The notes below the pieces were generated by a model, which did no database searches, was not told where the DNA came from, and saw nothing but the letters and a program-made list of their open reading frames with translations. Both the position numbers and the translations under genes were made by a program. Of a stretch of DNA of 64,000 nucleotides, positions 16,503 to 25,783 are shown in pieces. Every line of letters starts with the position of its first letter. Position 1 is the first letter of the stretch. The DNA is from Nocardiopsis sp. TSRI0078 (GTDB lineage Bacteria > Actinomycetota > Actinomycetes > Streptosporangiales > Streptosporangiaceae). The stretch spans positions 62,001 through 126,000 of the forward strand of contig NZ_LWLB01000036.1 in assembly GCF_001905145.1 (NCBI RefSeq). Direction: 5' to 3'.

Positions 16503-18731
16503 TCAGCCACGGGCCAGGCGCAGGGCCCGGGCCACGATGCCCTCGCCGACGGCCGCGGTGAGGATCGACTCGGGGTGGAACTGGACCGCGTACCACCGCG
16601 CTGCCGGGTCCTCGATCGCCATCACGACGGGCTCCTCGTCCGCCCCGCCGTCCAGGACGGCGGTGACCTCGAAGTGCTTCACCAGGTCGGGGACGGTGTA
16701 GGTGGAGTGGTAGCGGGCCGCGGGGAAGACGCCGTCGCCGTCCAGTCCGGTCAGGAGCTCTCCTCCGGACACCCGTACCCGGCCGGGCTTGCCGTGCACC
16801 GGCTCGTCCAGGGTGCGCAGTTCTCCCCCGGCGTGCTCCACCATTCCCTGCAGCCCCAGGCACACCCCGAACACCGGCAGGCCGCGGGCGGCGAGCTCGT
16901 CCAGCAGGGCCGACATCCCGAAGTCCACGGGCAGGCCGGGGCCGGGAGAGATGACCACCAGGTCGGGGGCGAGCCGGTCGAGCAGGGAGGCGTCGAACCC
17001 GTAGCGGACGGTGGTCACCTCCGCCCCGTGGCGGCGCACGTAGTCGGCGAGGGTGTTGACGAAGGAGTCCTCGTGGTCCACCAGCAGCACCCTCATGCCC
17101 CGGCCGGGCAGTTCGGCGGGGGCCGCGCCGGTCTCCTCCGCGCCCTCCTCCGGCTCCTCGGCCCGCTCTCCCAGGGCGAGGGTCTCCAGCAGGGCGCGCG
17201 CCTTGAGGAAGGTCTCCTTCTCCTCGGCCTCGGGGTCGGAGTCGTAGAGCAGGGTGGCACCCGCCCGCACGGCGGCCACACCGTCGCGGATGTGGGCGGT
17301 GCGCAGGGTGAGACCGGTGTTCATGGAACCGTCGAAGTTCAGGACGCCGACGGCTCCGCCGTACCAGCGGCGGGGACTGGTCTCGTTCTGCTCGATGAAC
17401 CGCATCGCCCAGGTCTTGGGCGCTCCCGTGACGGTGACCGCCCACATGTGGGTGAGGAAGGCGTCCAGCGCGTCGAACTCGTGGCGCAGGGTGCCCTCGA
17501 TGTGGTCGACGGTGTGGATCAGGCGCGAGTACATCTCGATCTGGCGGCGGCCGATGACCCGGACGCTGCCCGGCTCGCACACGCGGGACTTGTCGTTGCG
17601 GTCCACGTCGGTGCACATGGTCAGCTCGGACTTCTCCTTGACCGAGGAGAGCAGCTCCTGGATGTTCTCGGCATCGCCCAGGGCGTCCTCGCCTCGGCGG
17701 ATGGTGCCGGAGATCGGGCAGGTCTCGACCCTCTGTCCGGTGCCGGGCTCACCGCTGACCCGCACGAACATCTCCGGGGAGGCCCCGACCAGGTACTCGC
17801 CCTCGCCGAGGTTGAAGAAGAACTCGTAGGGGGCGGGGTTGCGCTCGCGCAGCAGCTCGTAGAAGCGGGCGGGCGAGGAGCAGCGGGCGTAGGTGCGGTG
17901 GCCGGGCACGACCTCGAACAGGTCGCCGCGGCGGAACTTCTCCTTGGCCCTGGCCACGACGCGCGCGTACGAACCGGGCTCGGGCCCCTCGGGCACCTCG
18001 GTGGCGACCACGGGCGGGGTGGGCTCGGTCTCGCGCGGCAGGCCGCGGGTGGTGGCCTCGGCGCGGTCCCCGTCGGCGGGGACGGTGAAGTCGTAGGTGT
18101 AGCGCACGCACGTCTCGCGCTTGCGGTCGCGGACGATGACGGCGTCGGGCAGGTGCAGGACCAGGTCGCGGTCGGCGGGGTCGCGGTCGATGTGCCGCTC
18201 GATGGGCTCGAACTGGAAGGCGAGGTCGTAGCCGAAGGCGCCGTACAGGCCCAGGTTGGTGTCCTCGGGGCTGTGCAGGGCGGCCAGGACGGCGCGCAGT
18301 GCGGTGAAGACGCTGGGACGGCGGCTGCGCTCCTCCTCCGTGAAGAAGGCGCCCGGGTCGGGCTCGGGGACGGTGACGGCGACGCGGCCGTGTTCGAGGT
18401 CGGCCATGGTGCTGCCGGGGTCGGGGGTCCCGGCGGAGTACAGGGCCCCGGCCAGGACGGGCAGCATGACGCGGCCGCGGTCGTTGAGCGCGGTGGCGGT
18501 GACGGTACGCCCGCGCGTGGTGATCTCCACGCAGGGATCGACATAGCCCAGGTGCCAGCGGTCGTAGCGGCCCGGGTACTCCATGCCGGAGGAGAGGACG
18601 CCGCCGCGCCGGTACTCGACCGACCGGACGAGGTCGGTGAGGATCTCGGGGTCGCAGGGGCTCGCGCTGCGGTGGACGGTCACGCCGCCCTGGGTGCGGT
18701 ACGTGGTGGTCTGTGCGTCGCTGGGGTTCAC
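16503..18731 (-). CDS. trpEG: Fused anthranilate synthase, components I and II (TrpEG)
   Basis: Converts chorismate and glutamine to anthranilate, the first step of tryptophan synthesis. 742 residues. Residues ~1-510 are the chorismate-binding TrpE part: FEVVPGHRTYARC, ETCPISGTIRRGEDALGD and LTMCTDVDRNDKSRVCEPGSV are canonical. After a short acidic linker, residues ~545-742 form a class I glutamine amidotransferase with GVCLGLQG (catalytic Cys ~624) and QFHPESIL (His/Glu ~717). The fused clade also occurs in rhizobia and some streptomycetes. Upstream lies a leader peptide with tandem Trp codons and a hairpin terminator, so the gene is controlled by attenuation. No other trp gene is in the window. 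Confidence 0.95.
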   Translation of the reverse strand: MNPSDAQTTTYRTQGGVTVHRSASPCDPEILTDLVRSVEYRRGGVLSSGMEYPGRYDRWHLGYVDPCVEITTRGRTVTATALNDRGRVMLPVLAGALYSAGTPDPGSTMADLEHGRVAVTVPEPDPGAFFTEEERSRRPSVFTALRAVLAALHSPEDTNLGLYGAFGYDLAFQFEPIERHIDRDPADRDLVLHLPDAVIVRDRKRETCVRYTYDFTVPADGDRAEATTRGLPRETEPTPPVVATEVPEGPEPGSYARVVARAKEKFRRGDLFEVVPGHRTYARCSSPARFYELLRERNPAPYEFFFNLGEGEYLVGASPEMFVRVSGEPGTGQRVETCPISGTIRRGEDALGDAENIQELLSSVKEKSELTMCTDVDRNDKSRVCEPGSVRVIGRRQIEMYSRLIHTVDHIEGTLRHEFDALDAFLTHMWAVTVTGAPKTWAMRFIEQNETSPRRWYGGAVGVLNFDGSMNTGLTLRTAHIRDGVAAVRAGATLLYDSDPEAEEKETFLKARALLETLALGERAEEPEEGAEETGAAPAELPGRGMRVLLVDHEDSFVNTLADYVRRHGAEVTTVRYGFDASLLDRLAPDLVVISPGPGLPVDFGMSALLDELAARGLPVFGVCLGLQGMVEHAGGELRTLDEPVHGKPGRVRVSGGELLTGLDGDGVFPAARYHSTYTVPDLVKHFEVTAVLDGGADEEPVVMAIEDPAARWYAVQFHPESILTAAVGEGIVARALRLARG

Positions 18732-18783
18732 GGCCGGTCCTTTGGCTGCGGTGGTCGGGGCGGGTCACACCGGCCGGGGCCGT

Positions 18784-18817
18784 GAAACAGGAAACGACCG
18801 CCGGTCCGGGGCGGTCG
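18784..18817 (-). terminator. trp attenuator terminator
   Basis: Perfect 8-bp stem CGACCGCC / GGCGGTCG (18810-18817 with 18795-18802) followed on the minus strand by TTTCCTGTTTC. It lies 30 bases downstream of the leader peptide stop and ~55 bases before the trpEG start, the position expected for the attenuator. Confidence 0.82.
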
Positions 18818-18847
18818 CTGCATGGGTATGCGCACTCGGAGCACCGC

Positions 18848-18892
18848 CTAGGGGCGGCGCCACCACTGGGCCTGGGTGGTCGTGTGTCGCAT
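18848..18892 (-). CDS. trpL: trp operon leader peptide with tandem Trp codons
   Basis: Fourteen codons, MRHTTTQAQWWRRP then TAG. Two adjacent TGG codons in a 14-residue frame directly before a terminator and a TrpE gene is the signature of transcription attenuation: when tRNA-Trp is short the ribosome stalls on the WW pair and the terminator does not form. A TACACT hexamer (18900-18905) lies seven bases upstream of the ATG, so the transcript probably starts at the ATG itself (leaderless). Tandem-Trp leader peptides before trpE are known in Streptomyces and Corynebacterium; this particular sequence is read directly here. Confidence 0.88.
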   Translation of the reverse strand: MRHTTTQAQWWRRP

Positions 18893-19090
18893 GCGCACGA
18901 GTGTAGCGGGTGCGGCGGGCTCTGGGGAGGGATTCACCGCATCGTGTTCCCTGTGCACCTGTTCCTCCGGACGGAGACGCGGGGGTGCCGACGCGCGCGT
19001 GAGGGGCGCGGCACCGTGTTAGGCTGTGGAACTCACTGTCACTTTTCGATATGGCAACAAAAAACCCACTCTACGGAGCATAGCAACCAG

Positions 19091-21418
19091 ATGAGTTTCT
19101 GTCAAGTGGACGCCGAGGAGGCGTCGTCGGCCGCCCTCGCCGTGGAACAGGCCCGGGTCAGTGCGATGTACGAGCGCCTGGACGCCCTGCGTGCGTACAC
19201 CGCCGACCAGCTCGCCGCGGCCCACCTGCAGGAGCGCGGGGGCTTCGCGGCCACCGTGGAACGCGAGACGCGCTCCTACGAGCAGGCCCGCCGCCGGACC
19301 CGGCTCGGGTCGGTCGAGGAGGGGCTGTGCTTCGGCCGTGTCGACCTGGCCCCGGAGGACGGGAGCGCCTCCGGTGAGGGGCCCGAGACCCTCTACGTGG
19401 GCCGGATCGGACTGCGCGACGCCGAATACGAGACCATCCTCGTGGACTGGCGTGCTCCGGCCGCACGCCCCTTCTACGCCGCCACCCCCGGCGACCCGCA
19501 CGGGCTCACCCGCCGCCGCCACCTGCGGGTGCGCCGCCGCAGGGTGGTCGGACTCGACGACGACGTGTTCGACCCCGACGGCCTGACCGACACCGACCGC
19601 CGCCAACTGGTCGGCGAGGCGGCGCTGCTCGCCTCACTGCGCCGGGGGCGGACCGGGCGCATGGGCGACATCGTCGCCACCATCCAGACCGAGCAGGACA
19701 GGGTCATCCGCGCCCGGCTGTCCGGGGTCCTGGTGGTCCAGGGCGGCCCCGGCACAGGCAAGACCGTCGCGGCCCTGCACCGGGCCGCCTACCTGCTCTA
19801 CACCCACCGCGACGTGCTGGAGCGGCGCGGGGTGCTGGTGGTGGGGCCCAACCCGGCGTTCCTGCGCTATGTCGGCGACGTGCTGCCCTCCCTCGGGGAG
19901 ACCGACGTGGTCATGCGCACGGTCGGGGAGCTGTTCCCGGGAGTGAGGGCCTCCGCGCACGATCCGTACGAGGCCGCCGCGGTGAAGGGCTCGTCGGGGA
20001 TGGCCGACCTGGTGCACGCGGCCGTGGCCGACCGCCAGCGCACACCCGAGGAGGCGTTCGGCGGCGAGGACCTGTTCGTGGAGACCGACGCGGGCGTGCT
20101 CACCGTGTCCGGCGCGCTGTGCGAGCACGTGCTGCGGACCGCGCGGGGTCTGCGCCTGCGGCACAACACCGCGCGCAAGTACGTGGTGAGGACCCTGCTC
20201 GAGGAGCTGGCGCGCTCCGAGTCGAAGCTGCTGGGCCGCCCCGTGGCGGAGGAGGACCTGGCCTTCGTCGGCGAGCGGCTCTGGCACGAGGACCCGGTGC
20301 GGGAGGCGCTGGACGGGCTGTGGCCCCACCTGACTCCGCAGCGGCTGCTGAGCGAGCTGTTCGCCGACCCCGGGGCGCTGGAGCGGGTCGGGGCCCGGGC
20401 CGGGATCGGTGCCGAGGCGTGCGCGGCCCTGGTCCGCTCCCCCGGGTCGCCGTGGACCGTGGAGGACGTCCCGCTGCTGGACGAGGCCGCCGAGCTGCTG
20501 GGGCACGACGACAGTGCCGAGCGTGCGCGCGAGCGCCGCGCCGAGGCCGAGCGGGCCGAGGAGGAGCGGTACGCGCAGGGCGTCCTGCAGCTCGCCGGCC
20601 TGTTCGACGACCAGCTGTTGGACGCCGACGCGGTGGACGTCGCCGCGATGGCGGCCCGGCACCGCGACACCGGTCCGGCGCGCACCACGGCCGACCGCGC
20701 GGGCGAGGACCGGGAGTGGACGTACGGGCACGTCATCGTGGACGAGGCCCAGGAGCTGTCGCCGATGGCCTGGCGCACGGTGATGCGCAGGGTGCCGACG
20801 CGGTCGTTGACCGTGGTGGGCGACGTGGCACAGACCGGCAGCGCGGCGGGGGCCCGGTCGTGGACGGCCGCCCTGGAGCCGTACGCGCGGGGCGAGGTGC
20901 ACGTGGAGCGGCTGCGGGTGAACTACCGGACCCCGGCACCGATCATGGCGGTGGCCGCCGACGTGCTGCGTGAGGCGGCACCGGACGAGGAGGTGCCCGA
21001 GTCGGTGCGCGAGGAGGGCGATCCTCCGTGCGCGGTGCGGCTGCCGTCGCTGGAGGAGGGGCTGCCCGCGCTGGTCGACGGGGAGGTCCGGACGATCGGT
21101 GCGGGCAGGGTCGCGGTGGTCACCGCCGACCGGCACGTGGAGGAGGTGGCGGCGGCGCTGCCCGCGGCCGCCCGTCCGGGATCGGGCGGTCCGGGCACGG
21201 TCCGGGACGCTCTGGAGGAGTCGGTGGTGGTCCTGACCGCGACCGGGGCCAAGGGGCTGGAGTTCGACTCGGTGGTGGTCGTGGAGCCGGACGCACTGCT
21301 GGCGCAGCCGCGCGGCGCCAATGACCTGTACGTGGCGGTCACACGCGCCACGCGCCGGTTGACGGTCGCGCACACCGGGGAGCTGCCGGACGTGCTGGGC
21401 CGCCTCGCCGAGGGATAG
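19091..21418 (+). CDS. helD: HelD-type superfamily 1 ATPase (RNA polymerase recycling factor)
   Basis: 775 residues from ATG 19091, with GGAG 12 bases upstream. HelD proteins resemble UvrD helicases but release stalled RNA polymerase from DNA; actinobacterial relatives can also confer rifamycin tolerance. Visible: a charged coiled-coil N-terminus (~1-100) that in HelD inserts into the polymerase secondary channel; Walker A VQGGPGTGKTVAALHRAAYLLYTHR (~216-240); the interrupting HelD-specific region; Walker B VIVDEAQELSPM (~550); and the C-terminal LTATGAKGLEFDSVVVVEP and YVAVTRATRRL motifs. No rifamycin-associated element is visible upstream. Divergent from the trp leader, with ~200 bases between. 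Confidence 0.9.
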   Translation: MSFCQVDAEEASSAALAVEQARVSAMYERLDALRAYTADQLAAAHLQERGGFAATVERETRSYEQARRRTRLGSVEEGLCFGRVDLAPEDGSASGEGPETLYVGRIGLRDAEYETILVDWRAPAARPFYAATPGDPHGLTRRRHLRVRRRRVVGLDDDVFDPDGLTDTDRRQLVGEAALLASLRRGRTGRMGDIVATIQTEQDRVIRARLSGVLVVQGGPGTGKTVAALHRAAYLLYTHRDVLERRGVLVVGPNPAFLRYVGDVLPSLGETDVVMRTVGELFPGVRASAHDPYEAAAVKGSSGMADLVHAAVADRQRTPEEAFGGEDLFVETDAGVLTVSGALCEHVLRTARGLRLRHNTARKYVVRTLLEELARSESKLLGRPVAEEDLAFVGERLWHEDPVREALDGLWPHLTPQRLLSELFADPGALERVGARAGIGAEACAALVRSPGSPWTVEDVPLLDEAAELLGHDDSAERARERRAEAERAEEERYAQGVLQLAGLFDDQLLDADAVDVAAMAARHRDTGPARTTADRAGEDREWTYGHVIVDEAQELSPMAWRTVMRRVPTRSLTVVGDVAQTGSAAGARSWTAALEPYARGEVHVERLRVNYRTPAPIMAVAADVLREAAPDEEVPESVREEGDPPCAVRLPSLEEGLPALVDGEVRTIGAGRVAVVTADRHVEEVAAALPAAARPGSGGPGTVRDALEESVVVLTATGAKGLEFDSVVVVEPDALLAQPRGANDLYVAVTRATRRLTVAHTGELPDVLGRLAEG

Positions 21419-21484
21419 GACCGGGACGCGTCACCGTTCCCGCGGCCCGGTCCCCTCCGCCCGCTCGGCGCCCGGAGGGGTCGC

Positions 21485-23830
21485 TCAGGAGGCGCCGGTG
21501 ATCCCGGCGACCAGCAGGCCGAACAGGTCCGTGATGCCCAGGCCGAGGCGGGCGCCCGCCTCCAGGCCGGTGGCGAGGCAGGCGGCCAGGAGGACCAGGA
21601 CCAGGGCGGGGGAGGGCCCGCGGCGGGGGCGGGACGGCTCGGGGGCCTCGTCGCCCCCACCCGGCCCCTCCAGCCAGGAGCGGTCCAGGCGTGCGATCTC
21701 GCGGCGCAGTTCCTGCACCTCCGCGTGGTAGCGGTCGCGCTCGTCGCGGACCCGCTGGAGCTCGGCGCGTTCGGCCCGGACAGCGGCGCGGGCGTCGGCG
21801 ACGTCGACGCGCGCGCCCTCGGGTCCGTGCCTGGAGTGCCAGCGCTCCAGCCGGGACAGGGGAAGGTCGACGTACTGGGTGGGCCAGTTGCCGTCGGAGT
21901 CGTCCTCCCCCGGCCCCTGGCCGGGCTCGGGTTCGGTCTCGGCCGCGTAGTCGGGCGGGGCCTCCGTCGCGACGCCCGGCCCGGTCCCGGGGACCACCGG
22001 TAGGGGCGGCGCGTCGGCGGGTGTCCGGTCCTCGGGCCCGTCCGTGAGGTCGGGTCCCCTCGCTGGTTCGGCGGACTCGTCCGGCCGGGTCGCCCGGTCC
22101 GTTCGGCCGGGCGGCGCCGGGGGCGCTGCCTGTGCCGGGGACTCCGGGGGCGGTTCCTGGTGTTCGAGGGACTCCGGAGGCGGCTCCGGGGTCCGGGTCG
22201 AACCGACCGGTCCCCCCGTTCCGAAGGTGTCCTGGGACGGCACGGGCGGAACGTCCGCGCCCTCTGCCTCCAGCTCCTCCTCCTGGAGCCCCGGGATCCC
22301 CTCCCCCGGTTCCGGGGAGTCCGGGACGATGCGCGGTCTACGGGGTTCCCGCGGCCCCCGGGGCTCGGGGGCCGCGAAGATCCGGGGCGGACCGGACGGG
22401 TCCGGGCCCGCTCCGGGCCCGTCCTCCGATCCGCCGGGTTCCGGGTCCTCGGGAAGGGGCTCGGGTTCGGGGACGGCCTCGGGCCAGAGCGCCTCGTTGT
22501 CCCCGTACGGCGATTCGCGCGCCATCAAGCCTTCGCCGGACGCGTCGCGCGTCGCGGGGTCCTCCTCACCGGCCCGGCCCACGGGGCCGTCGCCGCGTCC
22601 CGGCGTGCCGGTCCCGCCGGAGGGGCCGGAGGCCTCCTCCCGGGTGATCCCCCTCAGCGAGCGCTGGCCGCCAGGCACGTACGCGTCGGCACCGGACGCG
22701 CGCGGGGGCACTGCGCCCTCCTCTGCGGGGCGGGGGCCGAAGGACGGCTGCGGCCCGGTCTCCTCCCCCGGGTCCTGCGCCTCGGGCAGGTCGGGAAGGG
22801 ACGCCCAGGCATCGGGATCCCCTTCGTCGGGGAGGCGCTCGGAATCCCCGACACCGTCGGCGGGAACGCCGTCAGCGGCACGGGGACGGGGGTCGAGCCA
22901 GTCACTGAGCAGGGCGCGGCGGTCGGCGAAGGTCGGGGCCTCGGGCACACCGCGCTCCCGCAGATGCTCGGCGAGCGCGTCCCCGCCCTCCTCCCGCAGG
23001 ACGGCCACGAGTCCCTCGGCGACCTTCCGGTAGTCGGGGGCCGGGGGATCGAGGAAGGGCGCGGGGGCGTCGGGGACCGGCGGGCCGAAGGCCAGGTGCT
23101 GTCCCTCGGCGGTGCCCAGCACCGGGTCGTAGGTGGAGAACGACCAGCTCCACCCGGCCGCGGGGATGGCGCGGGGCGGGGTGAGCACGTCGTGCAGCAC
23201 CCGGTGCACGCCCCACAGGAAACGCAGCTGCACCGCCTGCCACAGGTCGGCGCGCTCGGGCGCCAGGGCGATGTGGATCGGCAGGTCGGGGCGGTACAGG
23301 GCGGCGGCCACGGCGCCGACCAGGATCGGCTCGTCCTCGACGGTGGTCTCGGCCGCGCGCCTGTCACGGGTGCGTACCGCTCCGGGGGCCGCGGTGCGCT
23401 CCCAGGGTTCGGGCACGGGCAGGGTGGCCATGGTCGCCCAGCCGGGTGCCGGCGGCCGGCTCTCGGCGGGGCGGGTGTTGGGGTTCTCGTGCAGGGACAG
23501 TACGCGCGGCAGTGCGAGGCCGTACGCCGGTCCCACGAGGGCCCAGGCGTGCGCGGACCGGACGTCGCCGGGCCACCGGTAGACCAGGGCGGCCCGCCCG
23601 TCGGGGTAGGCCCGTGCCCAGAGGGTCTCGGGATAGTCGGCGGGGTCGCTGTCGGGCAGCGCGGACCGGTAGTCGGCGGTGAGCGCGGGGACGAGGCGGT
23701 CGCGCCAGGAGCGCAGCGCGGGCTGCTCGGACTCGGGGAGGGAGGAGGCGGCCGGGCCGGGGCCGACGCGGCCGAGGAGGGTGGGCTCGGCCCAGGCGAA
23801 GTGGATCTGGTGGTACGTGCTCTCCGGCAA
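21485..23830 (-). CDS. Large disordered, C-terminally membrane-anchored protein, possibly with a GAP1-like N-terminal domain
   Basis: 781 residues from a TTG preceded by GGGAGGGG; a GTG at 23884 is an alternative start without a good site. Residues 1-~310 look folded: HQIHFAWAEPTLLGRVG, WRDRLVPALTADYRSAL, YPETLWARAYPDGRAALVYRWPG, then WQAVQLRFLWGVHRVLHDVLTPP. The first part loosely resembles the GAP1 N-terminal domains of actinobacterial GTPase-centred systems, but I could not verify this. Residues ~330-650 are Pro/Glu/Gly-rich and disordered. Then comes a coiled coil (AELQRVRDERDRYHAEVQELRREIARLD) and one C-terminal hydrophobic region, so most of the protein faces the cytoplasm. No GTPase gene is adjacent. 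Confidence 0.6.
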   Translation of the reverse strand: MPESTYHQIHFAWAEPTLLGRVGPGPAASSLPESEQPALRSWRDRLVPALTADYRSALPDSDPADYPETLWARAYPDGRAALVYRWPGDVRSAHAWALVGPAYGLALPRVLSLHENPNTRPAESRPPAPGWATMATLPVPEPWERTAAPGAVRTRDRRAAETTVEDEPILVGAVAAALYRPDLPIHIALAPERADLWQAVQLRFLWGVHRVLHDVLTPPRAIPAAGWSWSFSTYDPVLGTAEGQHLAFGPPVPDAPAPFLDPPAPDYRKVAEGLVAVLREEGGDALAEHLRERGVPEAPTFADRRALLSDWLDPRPRAADGVPADGVGDSERLPDEGDPDAWASLPDLPEAQDPGEETGPQPSFGPRPAEEGAVPPRASGADAYVPGGQRSLRGITREEASGPSGGTGTPGRGDGPVGRAGEEDPATRDASGEGLMARESPYGDNEALWPEAVPEPEPLPEDPEPGGSEDGPGAGPDPSGPPRIFAAPEPRGPREPRRPRIVPDSPEPGEGIPGLQEEELEAEGADVPPVPSQDTFGTGGPVGSTRTPEPPPESLEHQEPPPESPAQAAPPAPPGRTDRATRPDESAEPARGPDLTDGPEDRTPADAPPLPVVPGTGPGVATEAPPDYAAETEPEPGQGPGEDDSDGNWPTQYVDLPLSRLERWHSRHGPEGARVDVADARAAVRAERAELQRVRDERDRYHAEVQELRREIARLDRSWLEGPGGGDEAPEPSRPRRGPSPALVLVLLAACLATGLEAGARLGLGITDLFGLLVAGITGAS

Positions 23831-24032
23831 GTCGCCCCTCCCACGGGTTCGCGGACCGAGACGGCGCGGCCGCTCCGCCGCCACTAGGAAGGTATCCGGT
23901 CAAAGCATCGTAAAACCGCGAGATCTGACATATGTGGTGTTACGCGTGTTTTGTCCGAGGCTGGTGACCGGCCTCGGCCACACCCGCCTCTCACGGAGGC
24001 CGGGCCGCGTGCGCGCTCCCCCGGCTCCGCGC

Positions 24033-24188
24033 CTACCGCTGCACGCCGCACCGGACGGTCCTCGCGCCGACCACGATCACGGCGCCCAGGAGTTGCAGGC
24101 CCGGTGAGTCGTCGGCCTCCCCGTACACGACGCCGGTGACTCCGATCGCGACGGCGAGGACGGCGGCGGCGACGAGGAGGTACTTCAT
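24033..24188 (-). CDS. Small membrane protein, two helices
   Basis: 51 residues from ATG 24188 with GGAAGGGAC four bases upstream. MKYLLVAAAVLAVAIGVTGV is a first helix, GEADDSPGLQ a short acidic loop, and LLGAVIVVGARTV a second helix. The same layout (MKY helix, DDSPGLQ loop, second helix) recurs in streptomycete proteins of unknown function. It has a recognisable promoter of its own upstream. Confidence 0.8.
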   Translation of the reverse strand: MKYLLVAAAVLAVAIGVTGVVYGEADDSPGLQLLGAVIVVGARTVRCGVQR

Positions 24189-24339
24189 GGGGTCCCTTCC
24201 AGGAGCCGGACCCGCCGCCGGTCGTGCCGGCGGCGGGTCAACACGGTGGACGCGCTCGGTGCGTGCGCCGTGGCGGCTCACCCCCCGATCCCTCGAACGG
24301 GTCACCGGGCCGCCACTCGACACCCGCGAACACATATCG

Positions 24340-24368
24340 AGTATCGGTCATAATCTATCGACTTCCAA
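24340..24368 (-). promoter_or_regulatory. Promoter of the small membrane protein
   Basis: On the minus strand TTGGAA, a 17-base spacer, then GATACT, about 150 bases upstream of ATG 24188, in the most AT-rich patch of the area. The spacer contains ATAGAT, part of an inverted repeat with ATCTAT overlapping the -35. Confidence 0.6.
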
Positions 24369-24400
24369 TAGATCCAGCGACCTCCCGCGGAACCGTCCCG

Positions 24401-25378
24401 CTATCCGGCCTCGGCCAGGCGCTGCCACTGCTCCTTGCTGAGCACCAGGTCGGTGGCCTCGATCGCCTCGTTCAGCTGCTCCAGGGAACTCACCCCCACC
24501 AGCGGCACCACACTCGGGTCGCTGTCCATCAGCCAGGCGAGCACGACCTGGTTGCGGGTGGCCCCGGTCTCCCGGACGACCTCGTCCAGGGCGGCCAGGC
24601 GGGCCGGCGTGCCCGGGTGGTCGTAGGCCCGGTCCAGCTCGGCGGCCTTCTCCGGACGGGTGTAGGCACCCCACAGCAGCGGGGTGTAGGCCACCAGCGT
24701 GTGCTCACGGCCCTCGGCGGCCTCGGACCGGACGAAGTCGAGCAACTCGGGGGTGACGTGCATGTGCCCCATGGACCGCAGCGGCACGTCGAACCGGGGC
24801 TGCAGGTAGCTGTACCGGTACTGCAGCACCCGGGGGCGCGGCCAGCCCCGGGCCTCGGTGACGGCGCGTGCCCTCTCCAGCTTCCAGGTGCGGTGGTTGC
24901 TCAGGCCCACCTGCTCGACGGAGCCCTCCTCGACGAGCCCGGCGAAGGCGCCCAGGGTCTCGGACAGCGGTGTCCCCGAGTCCTCCTGGTGGGCGTAGAG
25001 CACGTCCAGGCGGTCCACGCCCAGGCGCCGGCGGCTGCGCTCGGCGGCCGTCGCCACGGCCTCGGCGGACAGGCCCTCCTTGGTCTCCAGCCCGGTGCCG
25101 GGCACAGTGGGCTGCGCGCCGAGCTTGGTGGCGATCACGACCTCGTCGGTGATCCCGCGCTCGCGACGCCACCGGCCCAGGAAGGTCTCGCTCTCGTGCC
25201 CCTCGAAGCCCTCCACCCAGAACTGGTAGCAGTCGGCGGTATCCACGAAGGTGCCCCCGGCCTCCACGAAGCGGTCGAGCAGGGCGGCGGAGGTGGCGTC
25301 GTCGGTCTCGCTGCCGAACTTCATCGCGCCCAGGCACAGGGCGCTGACCCGGCGGTCGCCGATGGAGGTGTAGCGCAT
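24401..25378 (-). CDS. Aldo/keto reductase
   Basis: 325 residues; NADPH-dependent carbonyl reductase of the AKR superfamily, cytoplasmic. Start MRYTSIGDRRVSALCLGAMKFG is the usual AKR opening; the catalytic set is visible as D46 and Y51 (VDTADCYQ), K ~84 (IATKLG) and H in YAHQED. VGLSNHRTWK and LVGVSSLEQLNEA near the end are further AKR motifs. The ATG overlaps the stop codon of the upstream merR gene (TGATG), so the two are translationally coupled and share the MerR-type promoter. The substrate is unknown; linkage to MerR suggests induction by an electrophile or redox-active compound. Confidence 0.93.
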   Translation of the reverse strand: MRYTSIGDRRVSALCLGAMKFGSETDDATSAALLDRFVEAGGTFVDTADCYQFWVEGFEGHESETFLGRWRRERGITDEVVIATKLGAQPTVPGTGLETKEGLSAEAVATAAERSRRRLGVDRLDVLYAHQEDSGTPLSETLGAFAGLVEEGSVEQVGLSNHRTWKLERARAVTEARGWPRPRVLQYRYSYLQPRFDVPLRSMGHMHVTPELLDFVRSEAAEGREHTLVAYTPLLWGAYTRPEKAAELDRAYDHPGTPARLAALDEVVRETGATRNQVVLAWLMDSDPSVVPLVGVSSLEQLNEAIEATDLVLSKEQWQRLAEAG

Positions 25379-25776
25379 CAGGAGGTCTCCTTGACCGGTT
25401 CGGAGGGGCGCTCGGCGAGCACGCCCAGGTAGTAGTCGATCTTGTGCTGGATCACCGTCTGGCACTGGCGCATCTCGGCGATGCGCTCGTTCAGCCTGTC
25501 CTGGTGGCCCTGGAGCAGGTCGAGGCGGTCGGGAACGGTGTGGTCGCCCTCGCGTATGAGCTCGGCGAACTCGCGCAGCCGGGCGATGGGCATGTCGGTG
25601 TCGCGCAGGCACCGGATCATGTTGAGCAGCTCGACGTCGTCGGAGCGGTAGCGCCGGTGCCCGCTGGGAGCGCGGTCCACGCGGCGGAGCAGGCCCGCCT
25701 TCTCGTAGTAGCGCAGGGTGTCCAGGGTGAGGTCGAAGCGCTCGGCGACCTCGCCCGGGGTGTAGTAGTCCCTCAT
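25378..25776 (-). CDS. MerR-family transcriptional regulator
   Basis: 132 residues. N-terminal winged HTH MRDYYTPGEVAERFDLTLDTLRYYEKAGLLRRVDRAPSGHRRY (~1-45), then RCLRDTDMPIARLREFAEL and a long dimerising helix (~75-115). No Cys cluster for metal or Fe-S sensing is present, so it is not a SoxR or metal sensor of the classical type. A different ATG 12 bases upstream exists, but the promoter -10 ends seven bases before ATG 25776, favouring a leaderless start there. The gene overlaps the downstream aldo/keto reductase by one base and most likely activates the pair, including itself. Confidence 0.92.
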   Translation of the reverse strand: MRDYYTPGEVAERFDLTLDTLRYYEKAGLLRRVDRAPSGHRRYRSDDVELLNMIRCLRDTDMPIARLREFAELIREGDHTVPDRLDLLQGHQDRLNERIAEMRQCQTVIQHKIDYYLGVLAERPSEPVKETS

Positions 25777-25783
25777 GGCAAGA

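Noticed and set aside
18900..19090. Rifamycin-associated element upstream of helD
   Set aside because: I looked for the GGGGCTTGCG-type palindrome known upstream of helR genes and did not find it.
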